Shown here: piece by piece, positions 40,013 to 49,350 of the stretch | How positions within the stretch are numbered: the first letter of the stretch is position 1 | Layout: each line of letters starts with the position of its first letter | Source: Nitrospira sp. CG24C | GTDB lineage: Bacteria > Nitrospirota > Nitrospiria > Nitrospirales > Nitrospiraceae | NCBI GenBank assembly: GCA_002869885.2 | Contig: NEWR02000001.1 | Coordinates: forward strand, 39,118 to 91,521 | Length of the DNA: 52,404 nt | Direction: 5' to 3' | Translations under genes and position numbers: made by a program | Notes under the pieces: generated by a model | What the model saw: only the letters and a program-made list of their open reading frames with translations | What the model was told of the DNA's origin: nothing | The model's database searches: none

Positions 40013-40830
40013 CACGCTTCCTTCTGATAAATCGTCGGGGCAATTGACTTGAAGGGATGAGTGACCCATTGGAGACTCTCGGAATGCCCAATGAACAAGT
40101 ATCCTCCAGGTTTTAAATAGCGATGGAACTTGTTCACGAGCGTTTCCTGAGTTGGACGGTCGAAATAGATCATGACGTTTCGGCAGAAGATCAGATCGAG
40201 CGGGCTCTTGATCGGAAACTCATCGTCCATGAGATTGAGGCGTCGAAAGTGAATCATGTCTGCCAGATGGGGCTTGACCTTGAGCAAGCCGACACTCTCG
40301 CCTCGCCCACGAAGGAAATGCCGTTTCACAATTTCGGGCGGCACATCGCGCACGCGCTCTTCGTCGTACGTGCCTGAAGCCGCCTTGGCGAGGACGCGAG
40401 TAGAGAGATCAGATGCCAGAATCTTACAATCCCACTGTGCAGGGTATTGGACGGTATCAAAGAGAGTCATGGCAATCGTGTACGGCTCTTCTCCAGTTGA
40501 ACAAGCGGAGGACCAAATCCGAATACGTTTGGTACGTTCCAACTCAGGAACGACCCGCTCTCGCAGAAAATCAAAGTGTTTAGGTTCTCGGAAAAAGTCG
40601 GTCTTGTTCGTAGAGATCAGGTCCAGCATCCGCGTAAATTCCTCGTGCGTCTGATCTTCCGTCACCTTCGCGTAGTATTCCGAGAAGGACACCAAGTCAA
40701 GGTCGCGTAAGCGCTTCGACAGACGGGATGCTAAGAGTGATTTTTTCTGCTCGCCAAGGGAAATGCCGCTCTCATCGTAAATCAGCGTGCGAAACCGTTG
40801 AAATTCTTCTGTGGTGATCGAGTATTCCAT
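40012..40830 (-). CDS. cheR: Chemotaxis protein methyltransferase CheR, 272 aa
   Basis: N-terminal helical CheR domain (about 1-75; FQRFRTLIYDESGISL) and C-terminal SAM-dependent methyltransferase domain. Motifs include ISTNKTDFFREPKHF, IWSSACSTGEEPYTIAM (SAM site), KILASDLST, IHFRRLNLMDD and DLIFCRNVMIYFDRPTQ. It methylates receptor glutamates. The frame is open to 40929, but that start would fall upstream of a sigma-28-like promoter at 40898-40924; ATG 40830 is therefore chosen. Likely co-transcribed with cheD and cheB. Confidence 0.96.
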   Translation of the reverse strand: MEYSITTEEFQRFRTLIYDESGISLGEQKKSLLASRLSKRLRDLDLVSFSEYYAKVTEDQTHEEFTRMLDLISTNKTDFFREPKHFDFLRERVVPELERTKRIRIWSSACSTGEEPYTIAMTLFDTVQYPAQWDCKILASDLSTRVLAKAASGTYDEERVRDVPPEIVKRHFLRGRGESVGLLKVKPHLADMIHFRRLNLMDDEFPIKSPLDLIFCRNVMIYFDRPTQETLVNKFHRYLKPGGYLFIGHSESLQWVTHPFKSIAPTIYQKEA

Positions 40831-40897
40831 AGTAGGCGAGGCTCCGGTTACACGCGGCGCGCCGAGACCCTGCCGCACACACACTGGGGCTATTGCT

Positions 40898-40924
40898 TTA
40901 TCGGTCGGTTGCTGTCGATTCTTA
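40898..40924 (-). promoter_or_regulatory. Sigma-28 (FliA)-type promoter of cheR-cheD-cheB
   Basis: On the minus strand TAAGAATC is followed by an 11-bp spacer and ACCGATAA (consensus TAAAGTTT-N11-GCCGATAA). It is 68 bp upstream of the chosen cheR start. It suggests flagellar-class control. Confidence 0.6.
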
Positions 40925-41076
40925 ACCATCGCTTGCTTGAAAAGTCTGCTACTGTCTCAATCAGTCGATGTGTCATACCTGGAGGTGCAGCACACTTCAT
41001 GGCCGACAGAAAACGCAACGATAGTCCAACCCCTGATGTCTTATCGGTATTTTGATGATTTTCTTGACCGTCGATA

Positions 41077-41095
41077 CCGCCTGAAAGACAGGCGG
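41077..41095. terminator. GC-rich hairpin in the cheR upstream region
   Basis: CCGCCTG-AAAGA-CAGGCGG is a perfect 7-bp stem without a T-tract. A second dyad, CTCACAG-N9-CTGTGAG, is at 41184-41206. One of them may end transcription of the receiver gene at 41325. Confidence 0.35.
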
Positions 41096-41324
41096 GGTCT
41101 GTACAACCTATGGACTGGGAGAGGAAATGGCCGAAAGATTATTTCAATAATGACGTGAAAACATACCCGCTGATCACTGGACTCTCACAGCGTAATGATC
41201 TGTGAGCAGACCGGGTGTGAATCACATGCGGTCGTACTCAATGGCCTAGCAAATCAGCATCCAGGGGCCTGCGCGAAAAGCCGAGGTCCCTGGCACACCA
41301 GCCTATTGCAGGTGAGAATAGACT

Positions 41325-42074
41325 TCAGTACAGCGGAGGAACAGCCGCGTCGGTTTTCTCCACGGAGGCCGGTGAAGGCTGTGCTTGAGCCACGAGCGCC
41401 CGTTCCAACTCTTGAAGCGCCTTCAGCAAGGCCGCGCCTTGCGACCGGAGCGGGCGCGCGCCTCCCAGGCCCTTCGAATACAACTGGAAGAATTTCTCGG
41501 CCCCCAGCATGGAGGCGCTTTCCGAGAAATCCCCCAGCTTCCGGCACAAATTCTCGGACAGGGGCTCGTCGGAATCTCCTTGTTCCAGCACTACGATCGG
41601 GACGATTGCGGTCAATTGGGCCGAAAATGTATCGAGCAGCTCGTTATATTCCGCCAGCCTGATTTCCAGCCGATCCATCGTTTTGAGTTTGGCGCACAGC
41701 ACGACCGGCTGCGCTCGAATGAGGCTCTCAACCCGCTTCGTCAACTGTTGTTTATCGATGGGTTTCACCAGAAATCCGTCACACTTTATCCCCTGAACCC
41801 GTTTGACGGTTTCAAGATCGGCATGCGCCGAAGCGACAAGAATGGGAGTGTGGCGAAATGCCGGCATTTCTCGGACCTTTACGATAAACTCAAACCCGTC
41901 CATTTCCGGCATCATGTAATCGGTGATGATCAGCTGAAGGTCCGGTATATCGGGCACAGCCGCCAGCGCTTCTTTGCCGTTCCTGGCCTCCACCGTTTGA
42001 TGACCCTGCGCGTGCAGCATAAGCGCTAGCAGTCTCGCATTAACCGGATTGTCTTCAACAATCAAAATGGCCAT
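41325..42074 (-). CDS. Response regulator receiver protein with helical C-terminal region, 249 aa
   Basis: Receiver domain 1-118: ILIVEDNPVNARLLALML, phospho-acceptor Asp in LIITDYMMPEMDG, and Lys in FLVKPID. The C-terminal 120 residues are helical. A segment LGDFSESASMLGAEKF has the layout of an HPt domain (AHTLKGSA-like) without the phospho-acceptor His, so it may be a degenerate or structural HPt. ATG 42074 begins the first strand; an upstream open stretch to 42200 overlaps the preceding kinase gene and was rejected. It lies 85 bp downstream of the hybrid kinase gene on the same strand and is a likely partner. Confidence 0.88.
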   Translation of the reverse strand: MAILIVEDNPVNARLLALMLHAQGHQTVEARNGKEALAAVPDIPDLQLIITDYMMPEMDGFEFIVKVREMPAFRHTPILVASAHADLETVKRVQGIKCDGFLVKPIDKQQLTKRVESLIRAQPVVLCAKLKTMDRLEIRLAEYNELLDTFSAQLTAIVPIVVLEQGDSDEPLSENLCRKLGDFSESASMLGAEKFFQLYSKGLGGARPLRSQGAALLKALQELERALVAQAQPSPASVEKTDAAVPPLY

Positions 42075-42159
42075 CGTGCTCGTTCCATTCCCTTCTGATG
42101 TATTACTGTGGTGACAACAGAGCCACACGTTCCGGACCGCCTGGCTACTCGGGTGATCC

Positions 42160-45100
42160 TCAGGCCGCCCCGCCAGAGAGTCTCTCAAGCGGGCGGTCAT
42201 CTGTTTTATTGAAAATCGAAGCCGGTGGGCCGACCCAGCGAGCCAAAACCTCGGCCAATATCTTCGATTGCACGGGCTTACTCACAAAATCATCCATGCC
42301 AGCGGCGAGGCAGCGGTCTCGATCCTCCGACAGGGCATTCGCCGTCATGGCGATAATGGGAAGCCTGGGGATAAGGGGTAAGGGGTAAGGGGCAGAAGAG
42401 CTCGCCTCCCCCCTCACGCCTAACGCGTCACACGTCTTTTGCATCTCGTCATGCGCTTCACGCTTCACGAACAACGCTTCACGTCTTCTAATTTCCTCCG
42501 TCGCGGCGAGCCCGTCCATTTCCGGCATCTGGCAATCCATCAAGACCGCGTCATAGGGGATGCGAGAGAGCGCTTCGAGAGCCTCCAGGCCGTTGGTCAC
42601 GAGATCCGCACGATAGCCCAACTTTTCCAGCATGCGTACGGCAACCTTCTGGTTGATGACATTATCCTCGGCGACTAAAATCTTGCCGGTGGCGCGTGCG
42701 TTCATCTCGGCCAAACTATGACGAGTGACCAACTCGGGTCGGGCGGTTCGTCCCTCGAATTGGCCCTCGCGGGCGGTGGCCTGTTCGGATAGTTTGAGCA
42801 CGGTGGTGAGACATTCATACAATTGCAGTGCATGCACCGGTTTGGAAAGATAGCCGGCATACCCGGCCGACTGCGCCGCCTTGGCATCGCCACGCTGACC
42901 CACAGACGTCAACAGTACGAGCCTGGTTGGGGCCAGCACCGAATCGGCCTTGATGGCGCCGGCCAGTTCCAGGCCGTTCATGTCTGGTAACAGCATGTCA
43001 ATAATCGCCAGGTCGCAGACCTGGCCTCGTGCCGCCGCCTTCCGCATGAGCGCCAGGGCCTGTCGGCCATCCTCCGCGATGAGACACCTGGCTCCCCAAC
43101 GCTCAGCATTGAGTTCCAGTATCCGCCGGTTGATGGGACTGTCGTCAACGATGCAGAGCTGCAACCCGCACAAATCCTGAGCCTCCATGGCGTTCGCCGA
43201 GGCGGTTGCCTCAGGCTGTTTGCCGAGCTGAACGGTGAACCAGAACGTGCTGCCCTCGCCGAGCCGGCTCTCCACACCGATGTGGCCGCCCATGAGCTCC
43301 GTGAGCTGCTTGCAGATGGCGAGCCCCAACCCCGTGCCGCCGAATTTTCGCGTCGTCGAACTGTCGGCTTGAGTGAACGACTCAAACAGGTGCCCCTGCG
43401 CTTCAGGGGACAGGCCGATGCCGGTATCTTGCACCTCAAATCGCACCGTGGCATCGGTATCGGTTTGGTGCAGCAGCGTGACAGAGAGTACTACATCCCC
43501 CTGTGCAGTAAACTTGATGGCGTTCCCCAACAGGTTGATCAGGATTTGACGGAGCCGTCCTGGATCGCCGCGAAGGGCAGCCGGCACATCTGCGTGAAAT
43601 AGGCAGGCCAGGTTCAGCCCCTTGCTGGATGCACGCTCGGCCAACAGATCCACCGTTTCGTCCACTGCCGTGCGAAGGTCGAAATCGATGATCTCAAAAA
43701 TCATCCTGCCGGCTTCAATTTTTGAAAAGTCGAGGATGTCGTTGATGACGGTGAGCAGGTGGTCGCTGCTGCTGCGGACGGTCTCGGCGAACTCCCGCTG
43801 CTCGGGCGTGAGATCTGTATCGAGCAGGAGGCCGGTCATGCCGATCACCCCATTCATGGGGGTCCGAATCTCGTGACTCATGGTAGCCAGAAAAGCGGAC
43901 TTGGCTTCCGTAGCGGCTTCCGCCTGATCGAGCGCGATGTCGAGAGACTGATTGAGCTGTTCCAGCTCCTTCGCGTAGGCGGTGAGAGTCTGCTGCGATT
44001 CCTTCCGCGCTGTAATGTTAATCATTGTACCCATCATCCTCAAAGGGCGGCACTGCTTATCCCGATGGGTGATTTTTCCGCGCATCGCGAACCATGTCCA
44101 TTCTCCTGAGCGGTGACGGACGCGGTGCTCACTCTCATACGTGACGATCCTCCCTGCCAGATGATCGACCAATGCCTGCTCGACTAACGGGCGATCATCC
44201 GGATGAATGCGGCATTTCCAGTCCGCCATATTGTTCAGGGGAATGTCCTGGTCCTCAAGGCCCAGCAGGCGGAGCCAGCTCGGACTGTAGAAGGCCTGCA
44301 TCGTTGGAACGTTGAAATCCCAGAGGCCGTCGGTAGCGACGTCGAGCGTGAGCTGAAGGCGTTCCTCGCTCACTCGCAGGGCCTCATCAGTTTGCTTGCG
44401 CTCGCTGATGTCGCGCACCACGGCCACGAAGCGGCCCTCCTCTCCCTGTTCCCGCACGAGTTGCAAGGAGACCTCCACGGCCACAGCGCGACCATCCTTG
44501 TGCCGATGGACCGTTTCGAATACATGTGCGGCCTTGCTTCCGTCCCGCAACGGCTGCAGCATCTTGCGGAAACTCGGTTCCGTGAAATCCGGCTTAATGT
44601 CAAGGGGCGTCATCGTGAACAACTCGGCCTCGCTGTAGCCCACTTGCTCGACCGCCCCGCGGTTACAGTAAATGAAACGCAACGTATCGGGAGCGAACAT
44701 GAACACGCAGTCATGCGTTTGGTCGAGCGTGGCCTTGAAGCGAGCCAGTGCCTCTTCGCGCTCACGCAATGCATGCTCCGCCTGTTTGCGCTCGGTGATG
44801 TCCTGCGTGATTCCCATGATCTTGGTCACAGCCCCATCGTCACCCTTGATCGGCAAGAAACAGGACGCGACGTGACAGCCTGCCTTCCCACCATGGATCG
44901 AAAACTCGAACGTCGATGCTTCTCCGACACAGGCTCTGGCCAGCAAAGCCTCGACCCGTTTGCGATCCGCCGACGCGACCAGGTCCGGATAGAGGACGGA
45001 GACGATCTCCTGCTCGTCCTTGGCCCCCATCATACTAAGCCCTGCGGAATTCATGGACAGGAGGCGGCCTTTTAGATCGATCTCATGAATGCAGAATGGG

Positions 45101-47730
45101 GCGTTTTGAACAAGCGTCTTATACCGCTGCTCACTCTCTCGCAGCGTTGCTTCGGCCCGTTTTCGCTCCTGCTCCCCTGCAATTCGCGAAGCAAACATTT
45201 GCAAAATAGTGATCGCCAGCTTTGCGTCCGGCATCGGCTTATCATCCATGATTGCCACATGCCCAATCACCCGGCCCGTCCTGTCCGCAACCGACACCCC
45301 GCAATAGCTGACAATCCCTAAGTCAGCGATCAAGCGGACTTGGGGATAGATCACCTGAAGCTGATCCGGATGGTGGACGACCTGCCCTGTTAACACTGTC
45401 TCGCAGGGGCCGCCAGCCGGCACCGCAAACGGCTGGAGGAAGGCTCCACACCCCCAAGCTGCGATCGACCTGAACTGTGTGCCTTCTACATCCATCTCAG
45501 ATAGATAGGCGTACTGGACTTTGAGTACCGTGGCCAAACGACGAACAAGGGAGGAAAAAAACCCCTCACCTGTCTCTGCCCCAACCTCTTTGACCATCGC
45601 CCGCATTGCCTCCTCGGCCAGCTTGCGTTCGGTGATGTCGCGCACGAACGCACAGTGGTATTCCTTCCCTTCGTAAGACAGATGATTGACACTTACCTCG
45701 ACGGTGATGAGTCGGCCGTTCTTGGCCCGATGGACAGTCTCCAGCACCATGGTCCCCCGTTGCTGGATTTCTGCCCAAAACCCTGGCCACATATCTACCT
45801 GAAAATCGGGATTCAGATCGTGGACGGTCATGGCACACAATTCTTCTTTCGAATAGCCCAGCATCAGGCTGGCTGTGTCATTCACATCTAAGATCTTGGC
45901 CTGTGGATCGATCCAGTACACGGCATCAGCGGCTCGGTCTATCGAGAATTTCGCAAGCCGCAGCGCCTCCTCAACCTGCTTGCGCTCTCTGATGTCGGTA
46001 AAGGTCACCACCGCGCCTTTCAACAGACCGTTCTCATAAATCGGGTGCGATGCAATCTCGGACGGGAAGAACGTCCCATCTCGCCGCCATAACACTTCGT
46101 CATCAATCAGGCCTCCCTGTCCAGCCAGGCATGCGCGGCAGATGGTGCACTTCTCAATTGGGTATGGCGAGCCATCTTTATAGGAGTGATGAATAAGCAG
46201 ATGCATGTTCTTGCCAAGCAACTCGTCCGGTAGATACCCGAGTAGTGCTGCGCCGGCCCGGTTGATAAAGGTACAGCAGCCTTGAGTATCGATGCCATAC
46301 AGTCCTCCCATTGTCGAATCCAGTAGGAGACGGATGTCACGACTCAGGCGCTCCCGCTCGGCCTCCTCCATTATTTGCATAGACATATCGCGCACTGCCG
46401 CCATCGCAAACGAGCCGTCCGCCGTTTCCGCATAGCTCAAGCTGGTATCGATCGGAAACTCGGTCCCATCCTCTCGGCGCCCGGTAAGATGTCTTACCCC
46501 CATCGGTCTGGTCTGGAGCGACTCGTGAAAGCGTGCCCGGTGCGCACGGTGTATGTCCCGCACAGACTCAGGCACCAGGACCTCGATAGATTGACCGATT
46601 AACTGCCCTGGTGGATAGCCAAATACCAGGTCCAGCTGCCGGTTCGTCAGCACGATAGTGCCTTGGACATCGGTCATCACGATGGCGTCCGGTGCCAACT
46701 CCAGCAACGTGTGAAACTTGCGTTCTGCCGCTTGTGCCCTGACACGCTCTTCATCCGCCGCATCCCACGCATGCGTGAGGCGGATGATACTCCAGGTGAG
46801 GACACCAAACAGCGGCAGGAGTATGGCGCTGCTTATCGCTCCGACCTTCCAAAGGAGGTCCCAGATTGGAACCAGGATGTCGCTGCGGTCCACACGCACC
46901 AACACGCCCCACCCTAGACTCTTTAAATCTTCTGCCCCCTTGGTCTGCGCATACCCGGTCACGACCTCGACCTGCCGACGACCGTGCCGCTCTTCGACGA
47001 ATCCGGCCTGGGCCGTATCAAACAACTGTGCCGAGGGAATTCCCTTTTGCTTAAGGTTGATCCGCCCTTCTTCTCTCAGCCATGAATCGACGAAAATGTT
47101 GCCCTCATGATCCAAAAACAGATACTCGATCCGCGCCCCCGTTCCCCATTGCGCCTGCAACGCGTTAACCGAGCGTGCGAAGGCATCTTCCAGAACCGGC
47201 AACCCCACTCGGCTGATGACCACTCCCATAAACCGGCCGCGCGCGTCATTGAGTGGGCTCACAAACGTGACCACGAAAACCCCTTCGTCGTCCGGTACCG
47301 CATCCTGGACTATCGCCTGTTGTTCCATCCTCACAGCCAGGAAGCCCGGATCCCCACTCATATCGCGGCCCTTACTGGCCTCGTCTGTCGCAGCCAAGAG
47401 CCGGCCTTTCTCATCGGTGACTCCCGCCCAGCGATAGACGGGATAGGTCTCCTGTAAGGCGAGAAGCCGTTGCCTCTTCGCCTGTTGATCGTCCCCTTGA
47501 AACACCAAGGACCGCGAGAGCAGCTGAATATCGCCGTAACGCTCTGCCATTTGCATGTCGAACTTGTCCGCGATATCGACGGCAGCCAACGTGAGGCTCT
47601 GGCCTGCGGAGGCCACCATGCTCTTTTCGACATAGTGGAGGGCGAGGCCCCCGGTCAGCATCCCGACCAAGGCGATGCCGGCGATGAGCGCCGACAGCCA
47701 ACGGATATGGGAACGGATTTTCTGTCTCAC
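42160..47730 (-). CDS. Giant membrane hybrid histidine kinase with PAS/GAF array and two receivers, 1856 aa
   Basis: Order: TM1 (about 13-33), periplasmic double-Cache-like sensor (about 35-290), TM2 (about 293-317), PAS domains (about 340-455, 470-590 and 600-715) and GAF (about 735-880). Further PAS domains follow (about 890-1005, 1015-1130 and 1140-1255), then HisKA with phospho-acceptor His1286 in [10 protein letters not shown]. The HATPase domain ([26 protein letters not shown]) precedes receiver 1 (Asp in [12 protein letters not shown]) and receiver 2 (Asp in [11 protein letters not shown]). Between strand 3/helix 3 and strand 4 of receiver 2, roughly residues 1749-1787, about 35-40 residues are encoded by two repeat families and interrupt a normally short loop. 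A sigma-28-like promoter lies 250 bp upstream. Confidence 0.93.
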   Translation of the reverse strand: MRQKIRSHIRWLSALIAGIALVGMLTGGLALHYVEKSMVASAGQSLTLAAVDIADKFDMQMAERYGDIQLLSRSLVFQGDDQQAKRQRLLALQETYPVYRWAGVTDEKGRLLAATDEASKGRDMSGDPGFLAVRMEQQAIVQDAVPDDEGVFVVTFVSPLNDARGRFMGVVISRVGLPVLEDAFARSVNALQAQWGTGARIEYLFLDHEGNIFVDSWLREEGRINLKQKGIPSAQLFDTAQAGFVEERHGRRQVEVVTGYAQTKGAEDLKSLGWGVLVRVDRSDILVPIWDLLWKVGAISSAILLPLFGVLTWSIIRLTHAWDAADEERVRAQAAERKFHTLLELAPDAIVMTDVQGTIVLTNRQLDLVFGYPPGQLIGQSIEVLVPESVRDIHRAHRARFHESLQTRPMGVRHLTGRREDGTEFPIDTSLSYAETADGSFAMAAVRDMSMQIMEEAERERLSRDIRLLLDSTMGGLYGIDTQGCCTFINRAGAALLGYLPDELLGKNMHLLIHHSYKDGSPYPIEKCTICRACLAGQGGLIDDEVLWRRDGTFFPSEIASHPIYENGLLKGAVVTFTDIRERKQVEEALRLAKFSIDRAADAVYWIDPQAKILDVNDTASLMLGYSKEELCAMTVHDLNPDFQVDMWPGFWAEIQQRGTMVLETVHRAKNGRLITVEVSVNHLSYEGKEYHCAFVRDITERKLAEEAMRAMVKEVGAETGEGFFSSLVRRLATVLKVQYAYLSEMDVEGTQFRSIAAWGCGAFLQPFAVPAGGPCETVLTGQVVHHPDQLQVIYPQVRLIADLGIVSYCGVSVADRTGRVIGHVAIMDDKPMPDAKLAITILQMFASRIAGEQERKRAEATLRESEQRYKTLVQNAPFCIHEIDLKGRLLSMNSAGLSMMGAKDEQEIVSVLYPDLVASADRKRVEALLARACVGEASTFEFSIHGGKAGCHVASCFLPIKGDDGAVTKIMGITQDITERKQAEHALREREEALARFKATLDQTHDCVFMFAPDTLRFIYCNRGAVEQVGYSEAELFTMTPLDIKPDFTEPSFRKMLQPLRDGSKAAHVFETVHRHKDGRAVAVEVSLQLVREQGEEGRFVAVVRDISERKQTDEALRVSEERLQLTLDVATDGLWDFNVPTMQAFYSPSWLRLLGLEDQDIPLNNMADWKCRIHPDDRPLVEQALVDHLAGRIVTYESEHRVRHRSGEWTWFAMRGKITHRDKQCRPLRMMGTMINITARKESQQTLTAYAKELEQLNQSLDIALDQAEAATEAKSAFLATMSHEIRTPMNGVIGMTGLLLDTDLTPEQREFAETVRSSSDHLLTVINDILDFSKIEAGRMIFEIIDFDLRTAVDETVDLLAERASSKGLNLACLFHADVPAALRGDPGRLRQILINLLGNAIKFTAQGDVVLSVTLLHQTDTDATVRFEVQDTGIGLSPEAQGHLFESFTQADSSTTRKFGGTGLGLAICKQLTELMGGHIGVESRLGEGSTFWFTVQLGKQPEATASANAMEAQDLCGLQLCIVDDSPINRRILELNAERWGARCLIAEDGRQALALMRKAAARGQVCDLAIIDMLLPDMNGLELAGAIKADSVLAPTRLVLLTSVGQRGDAKAAQSAGYAGYLSKPVHALQLYECLTTVLKLSEQATAREGQFEGRTARPELVTRHSLAEMNARATGKILVAEDNVINQKVAVRMLEKLGYRADLVTNGLEALEALSRIPYDAVLMDCQMPEMDGLAATEEIRRREALFVKREAHDEMQKTCDALGVRGEASSSAPYPLPLIPRLPIIAMTANALSEDRDRCLAAGMDDFVSKPVQSKILAEVLARWVGPPASIFNKTDDRPLERLSGGAA
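42362..42497. repeat. GGGGTAAG plus CGCTTCACG repeats inside the hybrid kinase gene
   Basis: GGGGATAAGGGGTAAGGGGT units at 42369-42392 and CGCTTCACGCTTCACGAACA-type units at 42461-42486 lie in frame. They insert about 38 residues into receiver domain 2. Confidence 0.8.
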
Positions 47731-48227
47731 AATAGGATTACCCCGTTACGACGTCCGCTCGCGCGAGTGACCGACATAGGAACGGGTGAACCAGCGCACT
47801 CGTACAGGGGACATCACGTCGCTGATGTTGATTCAGAAGGAGTACCCACCAGCCAACAGCCTTACTGCCGCCGATTCCCCCTGGGATCGGATACCCAATC
47901 GCTGATGCGTTGTCTGCATAGAAGACGTCAGCCCATACGAGTAGGTGTCGTTGCATGACGTGGCTCTTCACGTATCTCTTCGGAGTGGTCGTTCGAAACT
48001 TTAATTGGAGCGAAATATGATCAGGGTCGGAACGAACCAGTGGCCCGTCTTGCCGAAAGCGCCGTTGCTGGCGCCTCTTAGAAATCTCAGAAAATCCTAA
48101 AGTCTGTCTGGCGAGGATAATAGAGGGGGAATGGAACTGAGACCGGAGTGAGTCGTCCAGAGACTCCAATAGAATTCCCCGAACTCATCTTCCTTCTTCT
48201 GGCGATCCTTATGGTATGTATCACCCA
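47731..48227. other. Intergenic region upstream of the hybrid kinase
   Basis: About 500 bp with no convincing gene. It contains a sigma-28-like promoter (47977-48003, minus strand) and a GCGCC-GTTGCT-GGCGC hairpin near 48059-48075, which could terminate the MCP-tip/Cache gene. The 143-aa minus-strand frame here has no family features. Confidence 0.4.
47977..48003 (-). promoter_or_regulatory. Sigma-28 (FliA)-type promoter upstream of the hybrid kinase
   Basis: A perfect TAAAGTTT on the minus strand, an 11-bp spacer and TCCGAAGA (5/8 match to GCCGATAA). The leader to the kinase start would be about 240 nt. Confidence 0.5.
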
Positions 48228-49238
48228 TTATTTAGGCTTCTGCACGATAGCCGCATACCATCCGAGGCCATCATACTCCTGGTAGCCAAGCGTCTTTGCA
48301 AACGCAACCAAGTCATGATCGGCATTGAAATAATGGCCTTTTTGCTGTCCGTTATGTTTAAGCATGAACGGCAAGAGAACTCCATTGTTGTCGGATGCGG
48401 CAATAATGCGCATGCTCTGGTCCAGCAAAATCACGCGGGTGCGTTTCCATTCGCTTTCAGATAATGAAGGCTCTGTCTGAACAATGGTTTTGGATTGATC
48501 CTCCCAATCGAACATGACCCCAAGAACACCGACGATCTTTCCATCTTTTCTTCCCTCCTTACGAACGGCGGCGGCGTACACAGCCACCAATTTATCGTTA
48601 TGGAGCGAGTCCTGAAAAATATCATCGACAACATACTGATCACCACTCGTAGTCGCCGTGGCCTTCTTGAACCAAGATAATTTTGAAATATCTGCGCCGA
48701 TGGCCCTGGGGAATTTAGCCGTCTGTGAGCAGGCAATGATTTTTCCGTCAATCCCAACCAACACAAGATTCAGATACACAGAATAATAACGATTGATCTG
48801 TCCAAGCCGTTGGACAGCATGATCGATCGAGGCTCGATCCAGCGACTCCAAACAGCGGAACAACGCATCATCCGTCGCCCACCAACGAACGTCAGCGGTA
48901 CGTTCATACAAATTGCGCACGATAAACTGCACCAGGGTCTGCGACATTTCCGAGAGACGGGCAGACTCTTTTTCAGCGAATCGCTGCTGCAACTCACTCG
49001 TTTCCGATCGTATAGCTCCCAGCTCTTTCGATGCCTCGGCAGCTTGCGCAGCAAGGTGCTTGACCTCGGTGGCGACCACGGAAAATCCCCTACCGGCATC
49101 GCCAGCTCTCGCCGCCTCTATCGTTGCGTTTAGCGCAAGAATATTGATTTGACTCGTTATCCTTTCATTCACGAATCGATGGTCATCGATCCGCTTTTCT
49201 ATATTTCCAATGATGTCAGTGATGGACACTCTGCTCAT
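48228..49238 (-). CDS. Soluble MCP-tip plus Cache-domain protein, 336 aa
   Basis: The N-terminal 95 residues contain the signalling tip of a methyl-accepting chemotaxis protein ([20 protein letters not shown], then [18 protein letters not shown]). The remainder (about 115-335) is a Cache-type sensor ([56 protein letters not shown]). No transmembrane segment or signal peptide is seen, so a usually periplasmic domain would be cytoplasmic. The order is the reverse of an ordinary receptor, and only a short hairpin is present, with no HAMP and no clear methylation sites. It may be a soluble chemoreceptor or a kinase-scaffold protein. Confidence 0.8.
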   Translation of the reverse strand: MSRVSITDIIGNIEKRIDDHRFVNERITSQINILALNATIEAARAGDAGRGFSVVATEVKHLAAQAAEASKELGAIRSETSELQQRFAEKESARLSEMSQTLVQFIVRNLYERTADVRWWATDDALFRCLESLDRASIDHAVQRLGQINRYYSVYLNLVLVGIDGKIIACSQTAKFPRAIGADISKLSWFKKATATTSGDQYVVDDIFQDSLHNDKLVAVYAAAVRKEGRKDGKIVGVLGVMFDWEDQSKTIVQTEPSLSESEWKRTRVILLDQSMRIIAASDNNGVLLPFMLKHNGQQKGHYFNADHDLVAFAKTLGYQEYDGLGWYAAIVQKPK

Positions 49239-49350
49239 ACATCTACCTTGGGCGAAGAAACAACTCTTGAATTTGTTGATCTGTTGATTGATCGGAAATC
49301 CCAGCCATTCAACAGATCGTCAGATATCTTCCGCTCAACACTTCCAGTCC

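Noticed and set aside
41291-41310. A sigma-54-like site TGGCACACCAGCCTATTGCA
   Set aside because: GG and GC are 14 bp apart rather than 10.
47738-48169. A 143-aa minus-strand frame upstream of the hybrid kinase
   Set aside because: Composition and lack of motifs suggest non-coding; it also overlaps a likely promoter.
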